DNA of 64,000 nt, from assembly GCA_020002185.1 (NCBI GenBank), contig CM034533.1:73124805-73188804 (forward strand). The letters run 5' to 3'. The notes under the pieces are model-generated. The model did no database searches. It saw only the letters and a list, made by a program, of their open reading frames with translations, and was not told the origin of the DNA. Positions 1-12,035 of this stretch are shown here, one piece after another (within the stretch, counting starts at the first letter, position 1; each line of letters begins with the position of its first letter). The translations under genes were made by a program, and so were the position numbers. Origin of the DNA: Paraescarpia echinospica (lineage: Eukaryota; Annelida; Polychaeta; Sabellida; Siboglinidae).

Positions 1-218
1 GAAGGACTCTTACATCCAACAAAAGATCCTGCACACGTACGTGTTATTACTCAGATGGCACAGCTGTGCTATGTAAACCACGACATGAGTTTTTTTAATT
101 ACTAATCCCAGGATTTCCCGGTGGAAAAACGTGTGTGGATGTAGTTATTATACGGACGTGAGTGTATGTAATGTAAATAAATAGCAGTGATCTTGTGTTC
201 ATTTGATGTTGTATATCT
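1..218. other. intronic leader sequence, no gene seen
   Basis: AT-rich unique sequence upstream of the first minisatellite. I see no splice-bounded coding segment. It is probably intron of the EGF-domain gene that continues on the + strand. Confidence 0.4.
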
Positions 219-1020
219 ATGCTGACATGTTGTAGTGTATAATGTTTCATAGTCTGCCCAGATGGGTACTGGGAAGATAACTGTATATGCTGACATGTTG
301 TTGTGGTTAATATTTCACAACCTGCCTGGATATGATACTGTCTGCTGACATATTGTTGTGGTTAATGTTTCACAACCTGTCTGGATATGATACTGTCTGC
401 TGACATGTTGTTGTGGTTAATGTTTCACAACCTGTCTGGATACAATACTGTCTGCTGACATGTTGTTGTGGTTAATGTTTCACAACCTGTCTGGATATGA
501 TACTGTCTGCTGACATGTTGTTGTGTTTAATGTTTCACAACCTGTCTGGATATGATACTGTCTGCTGACATGTTGTTGTGGTTAATGTTTCACAACCTGT
601 CTGGATATGATACTGTCTGCTGACATGTTGTTGTGGTTAATGTTTCACAACCTGTCTGGATATGATACTGTCTGCTGACATGTTGTTGTGGTTAATGTTT
701 CACAACCTGTCTGGATATGATACTGTCTGCTGACATATTGTTGTGGTTAATGTTTCACAACCTGTCTGGATATGATACTGTCTGCTGACATGTTGTTGTG
801 GTTAATGTTTCACAACCTGTCTGGATACAATACTGTCTGCTGACATGTTGTTGTGGTTAATGTTTCACAACCTGTCTGGATATGATACTGTCTGCTGACA
901 TGTTGTTGTGGTTAATGTTTCACAACCTGTCTGGATATGATACTGTCTGCTGACATGTTGTTGTGGTTAATGTTTCACGTCTGTCTGGGTGGGTTATTGT
1001 CTGCTGACATGTTGTCATGT
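219..1020 (+). repeat. 55 bp minisatellite derived from a 3' splice junction
   Basis: About 14 near-identical 55 bp units. Each unit matches the real junction at 1,005-1,060: a gacatgttgt stretch, then taatgttt, then the splice region, then a sequence like the exon start (ctgtctggat against ttgtccggat). In the units the acceptor reads tttcac, whereas the functional site reads tttcag, so the AG is lost. The most upstream copy (251-284) still reads CPDGYWEDNC in frame, close to CPDGYWGENC of the real exon. Confidence 0.85.
255..284 (+). pseudogene. fossil EGF exon start in the minisatellite
   Basis: Ten codons read CPDGYWEDNC, against CPDGYWGENC in the live exon at 1,035-1,064. An AG precedes it at 251-252. 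The sequence then runs into the first 55 bp repeat. It looks like a partial duplicate of the exon from which the array grew. It is too short and open-ended to be a working exon. Confidence 0.65.
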
Positions 1021-1032
1021 CTAATGTTTCAG

Positions 1033-1284
1033 TTTGTCCGGATGGCTACTGGGGCGAGAACTGCCAACGCCTGTGCAAATGTAAGTCGCTGTCGACGAAG
1101 TGCGACCCGGCGACAGGGTGCATGGCTTGTTCGGACGGCTGGACGGGAGGAGACTGCTCCGAGGACATAGATGAATGTGCAGGAAACAACACGTGTGGCA
1201 GTCATGCAAACTGCACTAACGAACTCGGGACATACTCGTGCCACTGCTTCGAGGGATTCTTCAGGGTCAACGATATGTGTAAAG
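1033..1284 (+). CDS. EGF gene exon a: two EGF modules
   Basis: The acceptor is tttcag at 1,027-1,032 and the donor is aaag|gtagtc. Its 252 bp are phase 1-1 and fully open. It encodes CPDGYWGENC... with laminin-like cysteine spacing, then DIDECAGNNTCGSHANC, a calcium-binding EGF with the D-I-D-E-C motif. The upstream flank is the 55 bp array built from this exon's own 3' splice site. Confidence 0.85.
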
Positions 1285-4200
1285 GTAGTCGTTCGTGTTT
1301 AGTTTTTAACCCGGTATGTAAATGATACACAGTGTAACCTCATTATAAAGGTCACCTACGACACAGGACAAAAGTGACCTGTATAGCGAGAGCGGGAATA
1401 ATATATTGTACTTTACGTAATGTGGAAATGATTTGGGACTGTTCTAGTGCCACCTTAACTGCGAGGTGCTTGTTTTACCGAGGTGACCGTAAAGAGAGGT
1501 ACCTCTGTACTAGTTTCCGTTATCATAGTTGTTCCGTGTATAGTACAAAATGTGTTAAGACCGATGACAGCTAGAATGGTTGCTTACAAATTACTGGGTA
1601 ACATTGATACGTATGTTATGTTTCCGTCAGTCCTGAATGCATGCCGGTATATGTCATATCCTAGTGTTCACTGCTATCATCTTTGTGACCCACAGCTGTG
1701 GACGACTGCGCCAGCGATCCGTGCCAGAACTTCGGCTGTTGCAATGACACCCACCTCGGTTATACGTGCAAGTGCGAACCGGGTTTTACGGGCGTGCATT
1801 GTGAAACAGGTATGTGCATGCACGCATGTTATTGAAATGCATCTGAAACAAGTGCATTTTGACACGGTACATGTATGTTACTTTATACTGTTACATCGTT
1901 AAAAATATATACATTGAACGAACATAATTTAATATAGCTCCATGTTGCATAGTATTTTGACACGTGTATCGTAAATGTTGACCTGTAACATTGTTCACAC
2001 AATTGTATTCTTATGTCCATGTGAATCATAAATGTTGACCTATAACATAGTTCACACAATTGTGTTCTTATGTCCACGTGTATCGTAAATGTTGACCTAT
2101 AGCATTGTTCAAACAATTGTGTTCTGGTGTCAACGTATATCGTAAATGTTGACCTATAGCATTGTTCACACAATTGTGTTCTGGTGTCAACGTGTATCGT
2201 ATATGTTGACCTATAGCATTGTTCACACAATTATGTTTTATGTACACGTGTATCGTAACAGTTGACCTATAGCATTGTTCACACAATTGTGTTCTTATGT
2301 CCACGTGTATCGTAACTGGTGACCTATAGCATTGTTCACACAATTGTGTTCTGATGTCCACGTGTATCGTAACTGGTGACATATAGCATTGTTCACACAA
2401 TTGTGTTCTTATGTCCACGTGTATCGTAAATGTTGACCTATAACATTGTTCACACAATTGTATTCTTATGTCCACGTGTATTGTAAATGTTGACCTATAG
2501 CATTGTTTACACAATTGTGTTCTTATGTCCACGTGTATCGTAACTGTTGACCTGTAGCATTGTTCACACAATTGTGTTCTTATGTCCACGTGTATTGTAA
2601 ATGTTGACCTATAGCATTGTTCACACAATTGTGTTCTTATGTCCACGTGTATCGTAACTGTTGACCTGTAGCATTGTTCACACAATTGTATTCTTATGTC
2701 CACGTGTATTGTAAATGTTGACCTGTAGCATTGTTCACACAATTGTGTTCTTATGTCCACGTGTATCGTAAATGTTGACCTATAGCATTGTTCACACAAT
2801 TGTGTTCTTATGTCCACGGGTATCGTAAATGTTGACCTATAGCATTGTTCACACAATTGTGTTCTTATGTCCACGTGTATCGTAAATGTTGACCTATAGC
2901 ATTGTTCACACAATTGTGTTCTTATGTCCACGGGTATCGTTGTATAGCATTGTTCACACAATTGTGTTCTTATGTCCACGTGTATCGTAAATGTTGACCT
3001 ATAGCATTGTTCACACAATTGTGTTCTTATGTCCACGTGTATCGTAAATGTTGACCTATAGCATTGTTCACACAATTGTGTTCTTATGTCCACGTGTATC
3101 GTAACAATGTTGACCTAAATAGCATTGTTCACACAATTGTGTTCTTATGTCCACGTGTATCGTAAATGTTGACCTATAGCATTGTTCACACAATTGTGTT
3201 CTTATGTCCACGTGTATCGTAAATGTTGACCTATAGCATTGTTCACACAATTGTGTTCTTATGTCCACGGGTATCGTAAATGTTGACCTATAGCATTGTT
3301 CACACAATTGTGTTCTTATGTCCACGTGTATCGTAAATGTTGACCTATAGCATTGTTCACACAATTGTGTTCTTATGTCCACGTGTATCGTAAATGTTGA
3401 CCTATAGCATTGTTCACACAATTGTGTTCTTATGTCCACGGGTATCGTAAATGTTGACCTATAGCATTGTTCACACAATTGTGTTCTTATGTCCACGTGT
3501 ATCGTAAATGTTGACCTATAGCATTGTTCACACAATTGTGTTCTTATGTCCACGTGTATCGTAAATGTTGACCTATAGCATTGTTCACACAATTGTGTTC
3601 TTATGTCCACGGGTATCGTAAATGTTGACCTATAGCATTGTTCACACAATTGTGTTCTTATGTCCACGTGTATCGTAAATGTTGACCTATAGCATTGTTC
3701 ACACAATTGTGTTCTTATGTCCACGTGTATCGTAAATGTTGACCTGTAGCATTGTTCACACAATTGTGTTCTTATGTCCACGTGTATCGTAACTGATGAC
3801 CTGTAGCATTGTTCACATAATTGTGTTCTTATGTCCACGGGTATCGTAAATGTTGACCTATAGCATTGTTCACACAATTGTGTTCTTATGTCCACGTGTA
3901 TCGTAAATGTTGACCTATAGCGTATTGTTCACACACATTGTGTTCTTATGTCCACGTGTATCGTAAATGTTGACCTATAGCATTGTTCACACAATTGTGT
4001 TCTTATGTCCACGTGTATCGTAAATGTTGACCTATAGCATTGTTCACAATTGTGTTCTTATGTCCACGTGTATCGTAAATGTTGACCTATAGCATTGTTC
4101 ACACAATTGTGTTCTTATGTCCACGTGTATCGTAAATGTTGACCTATAGCATTGTTCACACAATTGTGTTCTTATGTCCACGTGTATCGTAAATGTTGAC

Positions 4201-7200
4201 CTATAGCATTGTTCACACAATTGTGTTCTTATGTCCACGTGTATCGTAAATGTTGACCTATAGCATCGTTCACACAATTGTGTTCTTATGTCCACGTGTA
4301 TCGTAAATGTTGACCTATAGCATTGTTCACACAATTGTGTTCTTATGTCCACGTGTATCGTAAATGTTGACCTATAGCATTGTTCACACAATTGTGTTCT
4401 TATGTCCACGTGTATCGTAACTGTTGACCTATAGCATTGTTCACACAATTGTGTTCTTATGTCCACGTGTATCGTAAATGTTGACCTATAGCATTGTTCA
4501 CACAATTGTGTTCTTATGTCCACGTGTATCGTAAATGTTGACCTATAGCATTGTTCACACAATTGTGTTCTTATGTCCACGTGTATCGTAAATGTTGACC
4601 TGTAGCATTGTTCACACAATTGTGTTCTTATGTCCACGTGTATCGTATATGTTGACCTGTAGCATTGTTCACACAATTGTGTTCTTATGTCCACGTGTAT
4701 CGTAAATGTTGACCTATAGCATTGTTCACACAATTGTGTTCTTATGTCCACGGGTATCGTAAATGTTGACCTATAGCATTGTTCACACAATTGTGTTCTT
4801 ATGTCCACGTGTATCGTAAATGTTGACCTATAGCATTGTTCACACAATTGTGTTCTTATGTCCACGTGTATCGTAAATGTTGACCTATAGCATTGTTCAC
4901 ACAATTGTGTTCTTATGTCCACGTGTATCGTAAATGTTGACCTATAGCATTGTTCACACAATTGTGTTCTTATGTCCACGTGTATCGTAAATGTTGACCT
5001 ATAGCATCGTTCACACAATTGTGTTCTTATGTCCATGTTGTTAAATTTCAGATATCAATGAATGTGAAACATTGAATGAAACTTGTCTGCACGACGGACA
5101 GTGCACTGACAGGGTCAACCGGTTCGAGTGCAACTGTACATCAATGTACAGCGGAACGATCTGTCAGTACGGTATGTGTCAAATATATATATATATATAT
5201 TTATATACCTGTATATAAAAACAATATAAGTGGCGACACGTGCTTCTAGAATGATGCGTCTCATATGTAATGTTATTAATGGTGACACGTTTTACGAGTA
5301 CCGGATGTGTCAAATATAAAGCTGTATGATGACCAGTTTTATCCGTGGGGTACATGTCAAAACGAAGGATTTTATGTAAACACTGAATGTGTGTGCGCGC
5401 GCTCGTGTTTTGTGTATGTGTGTTTGTGTGGGTGTGTGTGTGTGTGTCTGTGCGCGCGTGTATGTGTATATGTGCGTATGTGTGTGGGTGTGTTTTGTGC
5501 GTGTGTGCGCGCTCTTGCGTGCGTGTGTGTGTGCGTGCATGCATGCGTGTGTGAGTGCGTGTGTGCGTATGCTTAACAATCTAACCAAGATTCGGTTTAA
5601 TCACTTCGTCACAGAAGGTATCGCAAACAATTTAGTAGTTAAATGTTCTAGTCTATTATACTAAAGAGTACAAAAAAGAACAATTGGTGATAGATAGTTT
5701 TTAATATGATGACACCTAATCTCACGGAAACGTTTTAAAAATTACGGAATTCAGACAGTATTAATTTTCCCTAAAGCCATATTTTTTTCAGATGTGATAT
5801 TTCACTTTAAACCAAAGTACGTATCCCACAAGTAAAATTAAATAAACTTTGGCCTGGATTGTAATTTAACATTTGGACGCATATTTCATGCAAGTGAACA
5901 CGCACACCACTCACATCACACACACACACACGCATACACATAAACGCATGCACGCACCCACGCACGCACACGCACACTGTGGTTAGCAACTCGCAAAAGA
6001 GTAACACTACATAATTTGTTAAATTCCTGCACATGTTAGCTCGATGACTACAGCCAGTGTCTGGTGCTGCTGCTGCGTGTAAGCATAGTGCAACTAAACA
6101 TATATATTAAGAAGATGTTCATATAAGATACTGCTGTTTATGTAGGTCGAATCGATTCTACCGTAGCTCCGACAACAGACATACCAGCGGCAGGTATGTA
6201 TCTTGTCATCACCTACACCACTATCGCCATCATCATCATCATCATCACTACCACCGCCACCACACCACTACCACCACCATCACCTCCACCACTGTTATTA
6301 TCAGCAGCATCACTACAACTGTCGTTTAATGTTGTCGCTCGATTGTGTTTGTTATAACTTTCTTAATGATAATTTGAGTAGACATTTGGTGTCACGTTTT
6401 TATGATCTTGGATTTTTAGTTTTTTTTATGTTTATACAATCTCTACTTTTTTACTCTTTTTGTTTCAGCGCCTTCGAACAGGGTAACCTGGAGTCACGGC
6501 GCTTTATAACTGCAATAATTTTTATTATTATTATCGTCACCAAAATAAATATAATTGTCGCCATCATCATCACCACCACAGTCATCATCATCATCACTAT
6601 TGGCATTACCGTCATCATCGTCATCACCACCATTATTATTATGTTACAACCACAATGACACCTCTACATTAACACCTTCATCATCATCACCACCACCATT
6701 AAAACTACCATCTTGTACACTAACAAAACCAAACAGTGTATAATTATATCTCTTTCACCAAACGCCACCTCCCTTTCACTTTCACTTCCACTATTACCAA
6801 TCAAACTCAGTGGCCTCACACGACAGTGTCTTGTCTCATACGACAATGTCTGGCCTCACATGACAGTGTCTGGCCTCACATGACAGTGTCTGGCCTCACA
6901 TGATAGTGTCTGGTCTTACATGTCAGTGTCTGACCTCACATGACACTGTCTGATCTTACATGTCAGTGTCTGACCTCAAATGACAGTGTCTGATCTTACA
7001 TGACATTGTCTGGCCTCACATGACATTGTCTGGCCTCACATGACAGTGTCTGGACTTACATGACAGTGTCTGGCCTCACACGACAGTGCCTGGCCTAACA
7101 CGACAGTGTCTGGCCTCATATGATAATATTTGACCTCACATGACAGTGTCTGGCCTCACATGACAGTGTATGGTCTTACACGACAGTGTCTGGCTTCACA

Positions 7201-10019
7201 TGACAATGTCTGATCTTACATGACAGTGGCTGGCCTCCCACGACAGTGTCCGGCCTCATACGACAGTATCTGGTCTTACACGACAGTGTCTGGCCTCACA
7301 TGACAATGTCTGGCCTTACAAGACAGTGTCTGACCTCACACGACAATGTATGGCCTCACATGACAGTGTCTGGTCTTGCACGACAGTGTCTGGCCTCACA
7401 TGACAGTGTATGGTCTCACATGACAGTGTCTGTCCTCACATGACAGTGTCTGGCCTCACATGACAGTGTATGGTCTCACATGACAGTGTCTGTCCTCACA
7501 TGCCAGTTTCTGATCTTATTTGACTGCGTTTGTTTGTCAGGTGGAGACGAGAGGAAGCTCTTCCCTCTGCTGCCGGTCATTCTCGGCACGCTTCTCGGCA
7601 TCGTCTTTGCCGTCCTCGCCGTCATCCTCATCACCTACTATTGCTGTCGGGGCTGTTGTTGCTGCCTTCTCGGTGCCTCCGACTCGAGCTCTTCAACGGA
7701 CGACGACGACCTGTCGACGACGGCAACTGTGCCCAGTTTCGCCGGCATCCCCCGGCCGCGCTGGATGCACTGGTACCCGAGCGCTGGTCGCTACCTGCCG
7801 CCCGCCACTCCCTCCGATAAGCCGTCCGACTATGACATCTCGCGGATGGGACAGATCAACCGTGCATTCAGGATCAATCCACCAGTCGTAAGTCTTTTGT
7901 TTCCAATTACATTGCGCTAAATACACACAGAAGTATCTGTAAATGACGTTTATTCTGACGTAAATGTCAAAACGTTTTTCGCCAGTTGCATAAAACGTTG
8001 GCGGTCATCGGATCCATCGCAGAAGATGGGCGTAACATTCTGAACTATCGATTTACGTCCGTTTAATCTACGGTACGAACCCTAATCCGTAAGAATGCTT
8101 AACAAATCTAGACTGTCACTAGAAAAATAAAACATGCTACTCTTACAACATATTAGTGGGTGGCTTACTTGTGTTGTCGCTTTCTCCTCCAGGACTGGTC
8201 GATCCTGCGTAACTTCTCCAACCGCTGGGGCCTAGGTTGGCCCGGTCTGACGTCCAGTAGCGCCAGTCGTGACATGTATCACCGGGCCACGCCTCCTTAC
8301 ACAAGGCGCAGCGATTACGTAAGTGACATGTATTCTTACTACATCAAGAGATCGTCTCACACGTTCGCAACGTCCAAAACATTGTGCGTTTATAATAAGT
8401 ATTATTTTGTTCAAACCAACCCCACGCTCCACCAATATGTGGTGCGGAACTTGACGACTTTTCTAAAAAAAATCCTGTGTTGAACGCATTAGGTTGCGCC
8501 TCTGTAGCAGTTTATTTTCCCGCGATAGGAGGTGACAACCAAACCTTGCGTGATGCTTAAAATATTTGCGTGACTGTGCGAACTGATGCGACCACGTGTT
8601 ATTCACCAATCCATTTAAACGTTAACATTTTGTATTGATTAACTATCCCCATGCCTTTTACAACCAGTGGGAATTGTTAGCACTGCTTCATTTTTATTCT
8701 TAAATTATTATATTTAGCTCTACGGAAACGATTATTTCAACAGTGGGTTCGCTCCTAATCAAAGTTGGGTGTTCTTTTTAAAAGAATGTGTACTATAACA
8801 AACACACAATTGTTTCAGCACATTTAGAAAATTCAAAATGTTTAGATTGCGACATTCTCACGTATACACGTTAATTACCAGGTTTGGATAGGTATATGAT
8901 CATTGAACATTTAACCCACCTTCGTCGTAATGTATTCCAATATAATTATTACATATATAGTGTAGGGGCGACCGAGGCACAGAGGATCGGATATTTTCTT
9001 TTGCGGCATTTCTCCTAACTAAATGAAAGCACGGTTCATTTATATGGTGGAAATGGTAGATGCCCTTATTTTCTGTACGATAGGTTTCTTCCTGCCATAT
9101 GCCACCATTTTGTGCTGAAAGTGGTATGGAAAAAATTCTGATTCACTGTGCCCCAGTACCGGAGCACAGTGGATCACTAACTGAGACACAGTGTATGAAA
9201 CATTAAATTATAAAATTTGATTCACGAATATTGTATATATTTCACTGAAATAAGTTAAGTTGCTAACCGTTACATTACATACATCTAAACATAATGCTGT
9301 GGATTATAATGATTAATTATGTGCCTAACGGCTGTTGGTAAACATTTTTTAAATAATTATTATTAATAATCAATTCAAGAATTTTAGGCAAGCGTTTGTA
9401 AATTATAGCTAAATATAATGCTAGAGGATTATGTTGAGGATTATAAAGATTGAAAGATTACAAAGGCAACACAATTACCATGCCTCGCATATTGAGCCAC
9501 TGTACCCCGATTCACTGTACCCGGGTTCACTCAGTACGCACGTGACATTTGTCTATAAATGGCCATCTGCAGCGGAGAGAGCACATGTTAATTAACTTCA
9601 TGATTTATCCCTCTAATTACTAACATGTGCTTCGTTTCCTATTCCTGGATGATCCAAACTAAATATAAAAAACAGTAGACTCGTGAAATTTTACTTTTGA
9701 TAGTGAAAAACATACTTTACCTCGCTATTCGATATCAGCGAGATCTGTCTCGAATAGAAGCAATTAATTTAGATGGGGATTGGCTGTAGGCATAAACTGA
9801 TGACAGCATCTTGGGATTTCCATATGTCAATTTCTGTAAGTAGCCACTGATTCACCGTTCCCTCGATCCACTGTGCCTCACTCTCCCCTATTATCACACA
9901 GAGAAGCTGAGCATGCTGCAATGTATTATACACAATTGCTGACTATTTTGTATTATAATAATTGTTTACGTTTACAGAACTGGTCGAACACAGCTGACGT
10001 AGGCAATGATGACGTGTTT
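1033..10019 (+). CDS. EGF-domain single-pass membrane protein (partial gene, 7 exons)
   Basis: The gene model joins exons 1033-1284, 1696-1809, 5052-5171, 6146-6193, 7541-7887, 8193-8318 and 9978-10019. The extracellular part has one laminin/MEGF-type EGF module, a calcium-binding EGF (DIDEC), a further EGF, a second calcium-binding type (DINEC), and a short Thr/Pro linker. A hydrophobic segment follows (LLPVILGTLLGIVFAVLAVI), then a Cys cluster (CCRGCCCC) suited to palmitoylation, an acidic Ser/Asp stretch and a Pro/Tyr-rich cytoplasmic tail. Extracellular exons are all phase 1-1, typical of shuffled EGF modules; tail exons are phase 0. The 5' end lies before the window and the 3' end is not settled. 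I cannot name an orthologue. The architecture suggests a cell-surface adhesion or signalling protein, which is inference. Confidence 0.75.
1285..1695 (+). other. intron without recognised elements
   Basis: 411 bp between EGF exons a and b with gtagtc and cccacag ends. I see no repeats or coding signal in it. Confidence 0.6.
1696..1809 (+). CDS. EGF gene exon b: one EGF module
   Basis: The exon is 114 bp, phase 1-1, with acceptor cccacag and donor acag|gtatgt. It encodes VDDCASDPCQNFGCC followed by YTCKCEPGFTGVHC. That is a complete six-cysteine EGF pattern, and the C-x-C-x-P-G-F-T-G motif is clear. Confidence 0.85.
1925..5036. repeat. 57 bp minisatellite (about 54 units)
   Basis: Units contain cgtgtatcgtaaatgttgac and cacacaattgtgttcttatg. 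The period is 57 bp (19 codons), so stop-free frames hundreds of codons long appear on the minus strand (repeating RTQLCEQCYRSTFTI). They carry no domain and follow the repeat exactly, so I do not call them genes. The array fills the intron up to 15 bp before the acceptor of exon c. Unlike other arrays here it shows no convincing copy of the neighbouring splice junction. Confidence 0.95.
5052..5171 (+). CDS. EGF gene exon c: calcium-binding EGF
   Basis: The exon is 120 bp, phase 1-1, with acceptor aaatttcag and donor tacg|gtatgt. It reads DINECETLNETCLHDGQC, then FECNCTSMYSGTICQY. The D-I-N-E-C start indicates a calcium-binding module. The 57 bp array ends just upstream. Confidence 0.85.
5172..6145. 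repeat. intron with TA and GT/CA simple repeats
   Basis: A TA run lies at 5,181-5,200. A GT/GC-rich cryptically simple tract lies at 5,386-5,572 and a CA-rich tract at 5,905-5,975. Open frames over these tracts are low-complexity artefacts. No coding sequence is seen between exons c and d. Confidence 0.8.
6146..6193 (+). CDS. EGF gene exon d: short Thr/Pro linker
   Basis: A 48 bp phase 1-1 micro-exon with acceptor gtttatgtag and donor gcag|gtatgt. It encodes GRIDSTVAPTTDIPAAG, a Ser/Thr/Pro linker between the last EGF and the membrane segment. It is supported only by splice sites, phase fit and composition. Confidence 0.55.
6206..6700. repeat. ATC/CAC trinucleotide-rich tracts
   Basis: Imperfect cat/cac/atc microsatellites occur at about 6,206-6,310 and 6,510-6,700, inside the intron between the linker exon and the transmembrane exon. 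Translations are poly-His, Ser or Ile artefacts. Confidence 0.85.
6808..7510. repeat. 20 bp minisatellite (about 35 units)
   Basis: Units are variants of tggcctcacatgacagtgtc. The array ends about 30 bp before the acceptor of the transmembrane exon, so that exon's polypyrimidine tract is the first unique sequence after it. No splice-junction origin is evident. Confidence 0.9.
7541..7887 (+). CDS. EGF gene exon e: transmembrane and juxtamembrane
   Basis: The acceptor is tttgtcag and the donor is gtaagt, phase 1 in and phase 0 out. It begins GGDERKLFPLLP, crosses the membrane through about 22 hydrophobic residues ending ITYY, and continues CCRGCCCCLLGASDSSSSTD. An acidic DDDD follows, then a Pro/Trp/Tyr-rich tail (PRPRWMHWYPSAGRY, SDKPSDYDIS). 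The charge bias fits an intracellular C-terminus. Confidence 0.8.
8193..8318 (+). CDS. EGF gene exon f: cytoplasmic tail
   Basis: 126 bp, phase 0-0, acceptor tcctccag and donor gtaagt. It encodes DWSILRNFSNRW, then SSSASRDMYHRATPPYTRRS and DY. It is rich in Ser, Arg and Tyr, with no known domain. The next candidate exon starts with a related NWS triplet. Confidence 0.7.
8963..9890. mobile_element. non-autonomous DNA element with 27 bp inverted ends
   Basis: The left end (taggggcgaccgaggcacag, then agg) matches the reverse complement of the right end (taggggagagtgaggcacag, then tgg). Inside are several inverted copies of cactgtgcc/ggcacagtg-type motifs, including a near-palindrome around 9,140-9,175. 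It has no coding capacity, so it looks like a MITE-like element with subterminal repeats. It sits in the intron between tail exons f and g. Confidence 0.65.
9978..10019 (+). CDS. EGF gene exon g: candidate tail micro-exon
   Basis: 42 bp with acceptor gtttacag and donor gtaagt, phase 0-0. It encodes NWSNTADVGNDDVF. It fits the phase and acidic composition of the tail, but is too short to prove without transcripts. It lies 87 bp after the inverted-repeat element. Confidence 0.5.
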
Positions 10020-10194
10020 GTAAGTGGTCGAGTTGTTGTATTACTTACTGGTTGTTTAAGCAAACCTATTAATTGAGCGAATAACTGATAATGGAGGACT
10101 GACGAAATCACATATGACACTATAACGACATAATTATTTGGTTTTCTTACAAGGTAAAAAGCATTCGTTGTTCTTCTTCAAATAACTATTGTAA

Positions 10195-12035
10195 TAACAT
10201 TGCTTACCCTCCTTAGCTGCTCGGTGTATTCATCCATTTGTTGACATTACTTACCCTCCTTAGCTGCTCGGTGTATTCATCCATTTGTTAACATTGCTTA
10301 CCCTCCTTAGCTGCTCGGTGTATTCATCCATTTGTTAACATTGCTTACCCTCCTTAGCTGCTCGGTGTATTCATCCCTTTGTTAACATTGCTTACCCTCC
10401 TTAGCTGCTCGGTGTATTCATCCATTTGTTAACATTGCTTACCCTCCTTAGCTGCTCGGTGTATTCATCCCTTTGTTAACATTGCTTACCCTCCTTAGCT
10501 GCTCGGTGTATTCATCCATTTGTTGACATTGCTTACCCTCCTTAGCTGCTCGGTGTATTCATCCATTTGTTGACATTGCTTACCCTCCTTAGCTGATCGG
10601 TGTATTCATCCATTTGTTAACATTGCTTACCCTCCTTAGCTGTTCGATGTATTCATCCATTTGTTAACATTGCTTACCCTCCTTAGCTGTTCGGTGTATT
10701 CATCCCTTTGTTAACATTGCCTACCCTCCTTAGATGCTCGGTGTATTCATCCATTTGTTAACATTGCTTACCCTCCTTAGCTGCTCGGTGTATTCATCCC
10801 TTTGTTAACATTGCTTACCCTCCTTAGCTGCTCGGTGTATTCATCCATTTGTTGACATTGCTTACCCTCCTTAGCTGCTCGGTGTATTCATCCATTTGTT
10901 GACATTGCTTACCCTCCTTAGCTGATCGGTGTATTCATCCATTTGTTAACATTGCTTACCCTCCTTAGCTGTTCGATGTATTCATCCATTTGTTAACATT
11001 GCTTACCCTCCTTAGCTGTTCGGTGTATTCATCCCTTTGTTAACATTGCCTACCCTCCTTAGATGCTCGGTGTATTCATCCATTTGTTAACATTGCTTAC
11101 CCTCCTTAGCTGCTCGGTGTATTCATCCATTTGTTAACATTGCTTACCCTCCTTAGCTGCTCGGTGTATTCATCCATTTGTTAACATTGCTTACCCTCCT
11201 TAGCTGCTCGGTGTATTCATCCATTTGTTAACATTGCTTACCCTCCTTAGCTGCTCGGTGTATTCATCCCTTTGTTAACATTGCTTACCCTCCTTAGCCG
11301 CTCGGTGTATTCATCCCTTTGTTAACATTGCGTACCCTCCTTAGCTGCTCGGTGTATTCATCCATTTGTTAACATTGCTTACCCTCCTTAGCTGCTCGGT
11401 GTATTCATCCATTTGTTAACATTGCTTACCCTCCTTAGCTGCTCGGTGTAGTCATCCCTTTGTTAACATTGCTTACCCTCCTTAGCTGCTCGGTGTATTC
11501 ATCCATTTGTTAACATTGCTTACCCTCCTTAGCTGCTCGGTGTTTTCATCCATTTGTTAACATTGCTTACCCTCCTTAGCTGCTCGGTGTATTCATCCCT
11601 TTGTTAGCATTGCTTACCCTCCTTAGCTGCTCGGTGTATTCATCCATTTGTTAACATTGCTTACCCTCCTTAGCTGCTCGGTGTATTCATCCATGTGTTA
11701 ACATTGCTTATCCTCCTTAGCTGCTCGGTGTATTCATCCATTTGTTAACATTGCTTACCCTCCTTAGCTGCTCGGTGTATTCATCCATTTGTTGACATTG
11801 CTTACCCTCCTTAGCTGCTCGGTGTATTCCATCCGTTTGTTAACATTGCTTAGCCTCTTTAGCTGCTCGGTGTATTCATCCATTTATTAACATTGCTTAC
11901 CCTCCTTAGCTGCTCGGTGTATTCCATCCATTTGTTAACATTGCTTACCCTCCTTAGCTGCTAGGTGTATTCATCCATTTGTTAACATTGCTTACCCTCC
12001 TTAGCTGCTCAGTGTATTCATTCATTTGTTGACAA
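10195..12035. repeat. 47 bp minisatellite (about 39 units)
   Basis: Units carry cttaccctccttagctgctc and ggtgtattcatccatttgtt. A ten-unit block appears duplicated (10,380-10,760 resembles 10,780-11,090). Every unit carries a polypyrimidine-AG string (ccctccttag), so each could act as a weak acceptor, but I could not tie the array to a confirmed exon. Confidence 0.9.

Noticed and set aside
2068..5036. Minus-strand ORFs of 275-341 codons with repeating RTQLCEQCYRSTFTI
   Set aside because: They exist only because the 57 bp unit is a multiple of three without stops. No non-repeat sequence, splice signals or domain support them.
10195..12035. Junction-derived origin for the 47 bp array
   Set aside because: Each unit has a ccctccttag acceptor-like string, but no confirmed exon nearby carries the matching start, so the link is not shown.
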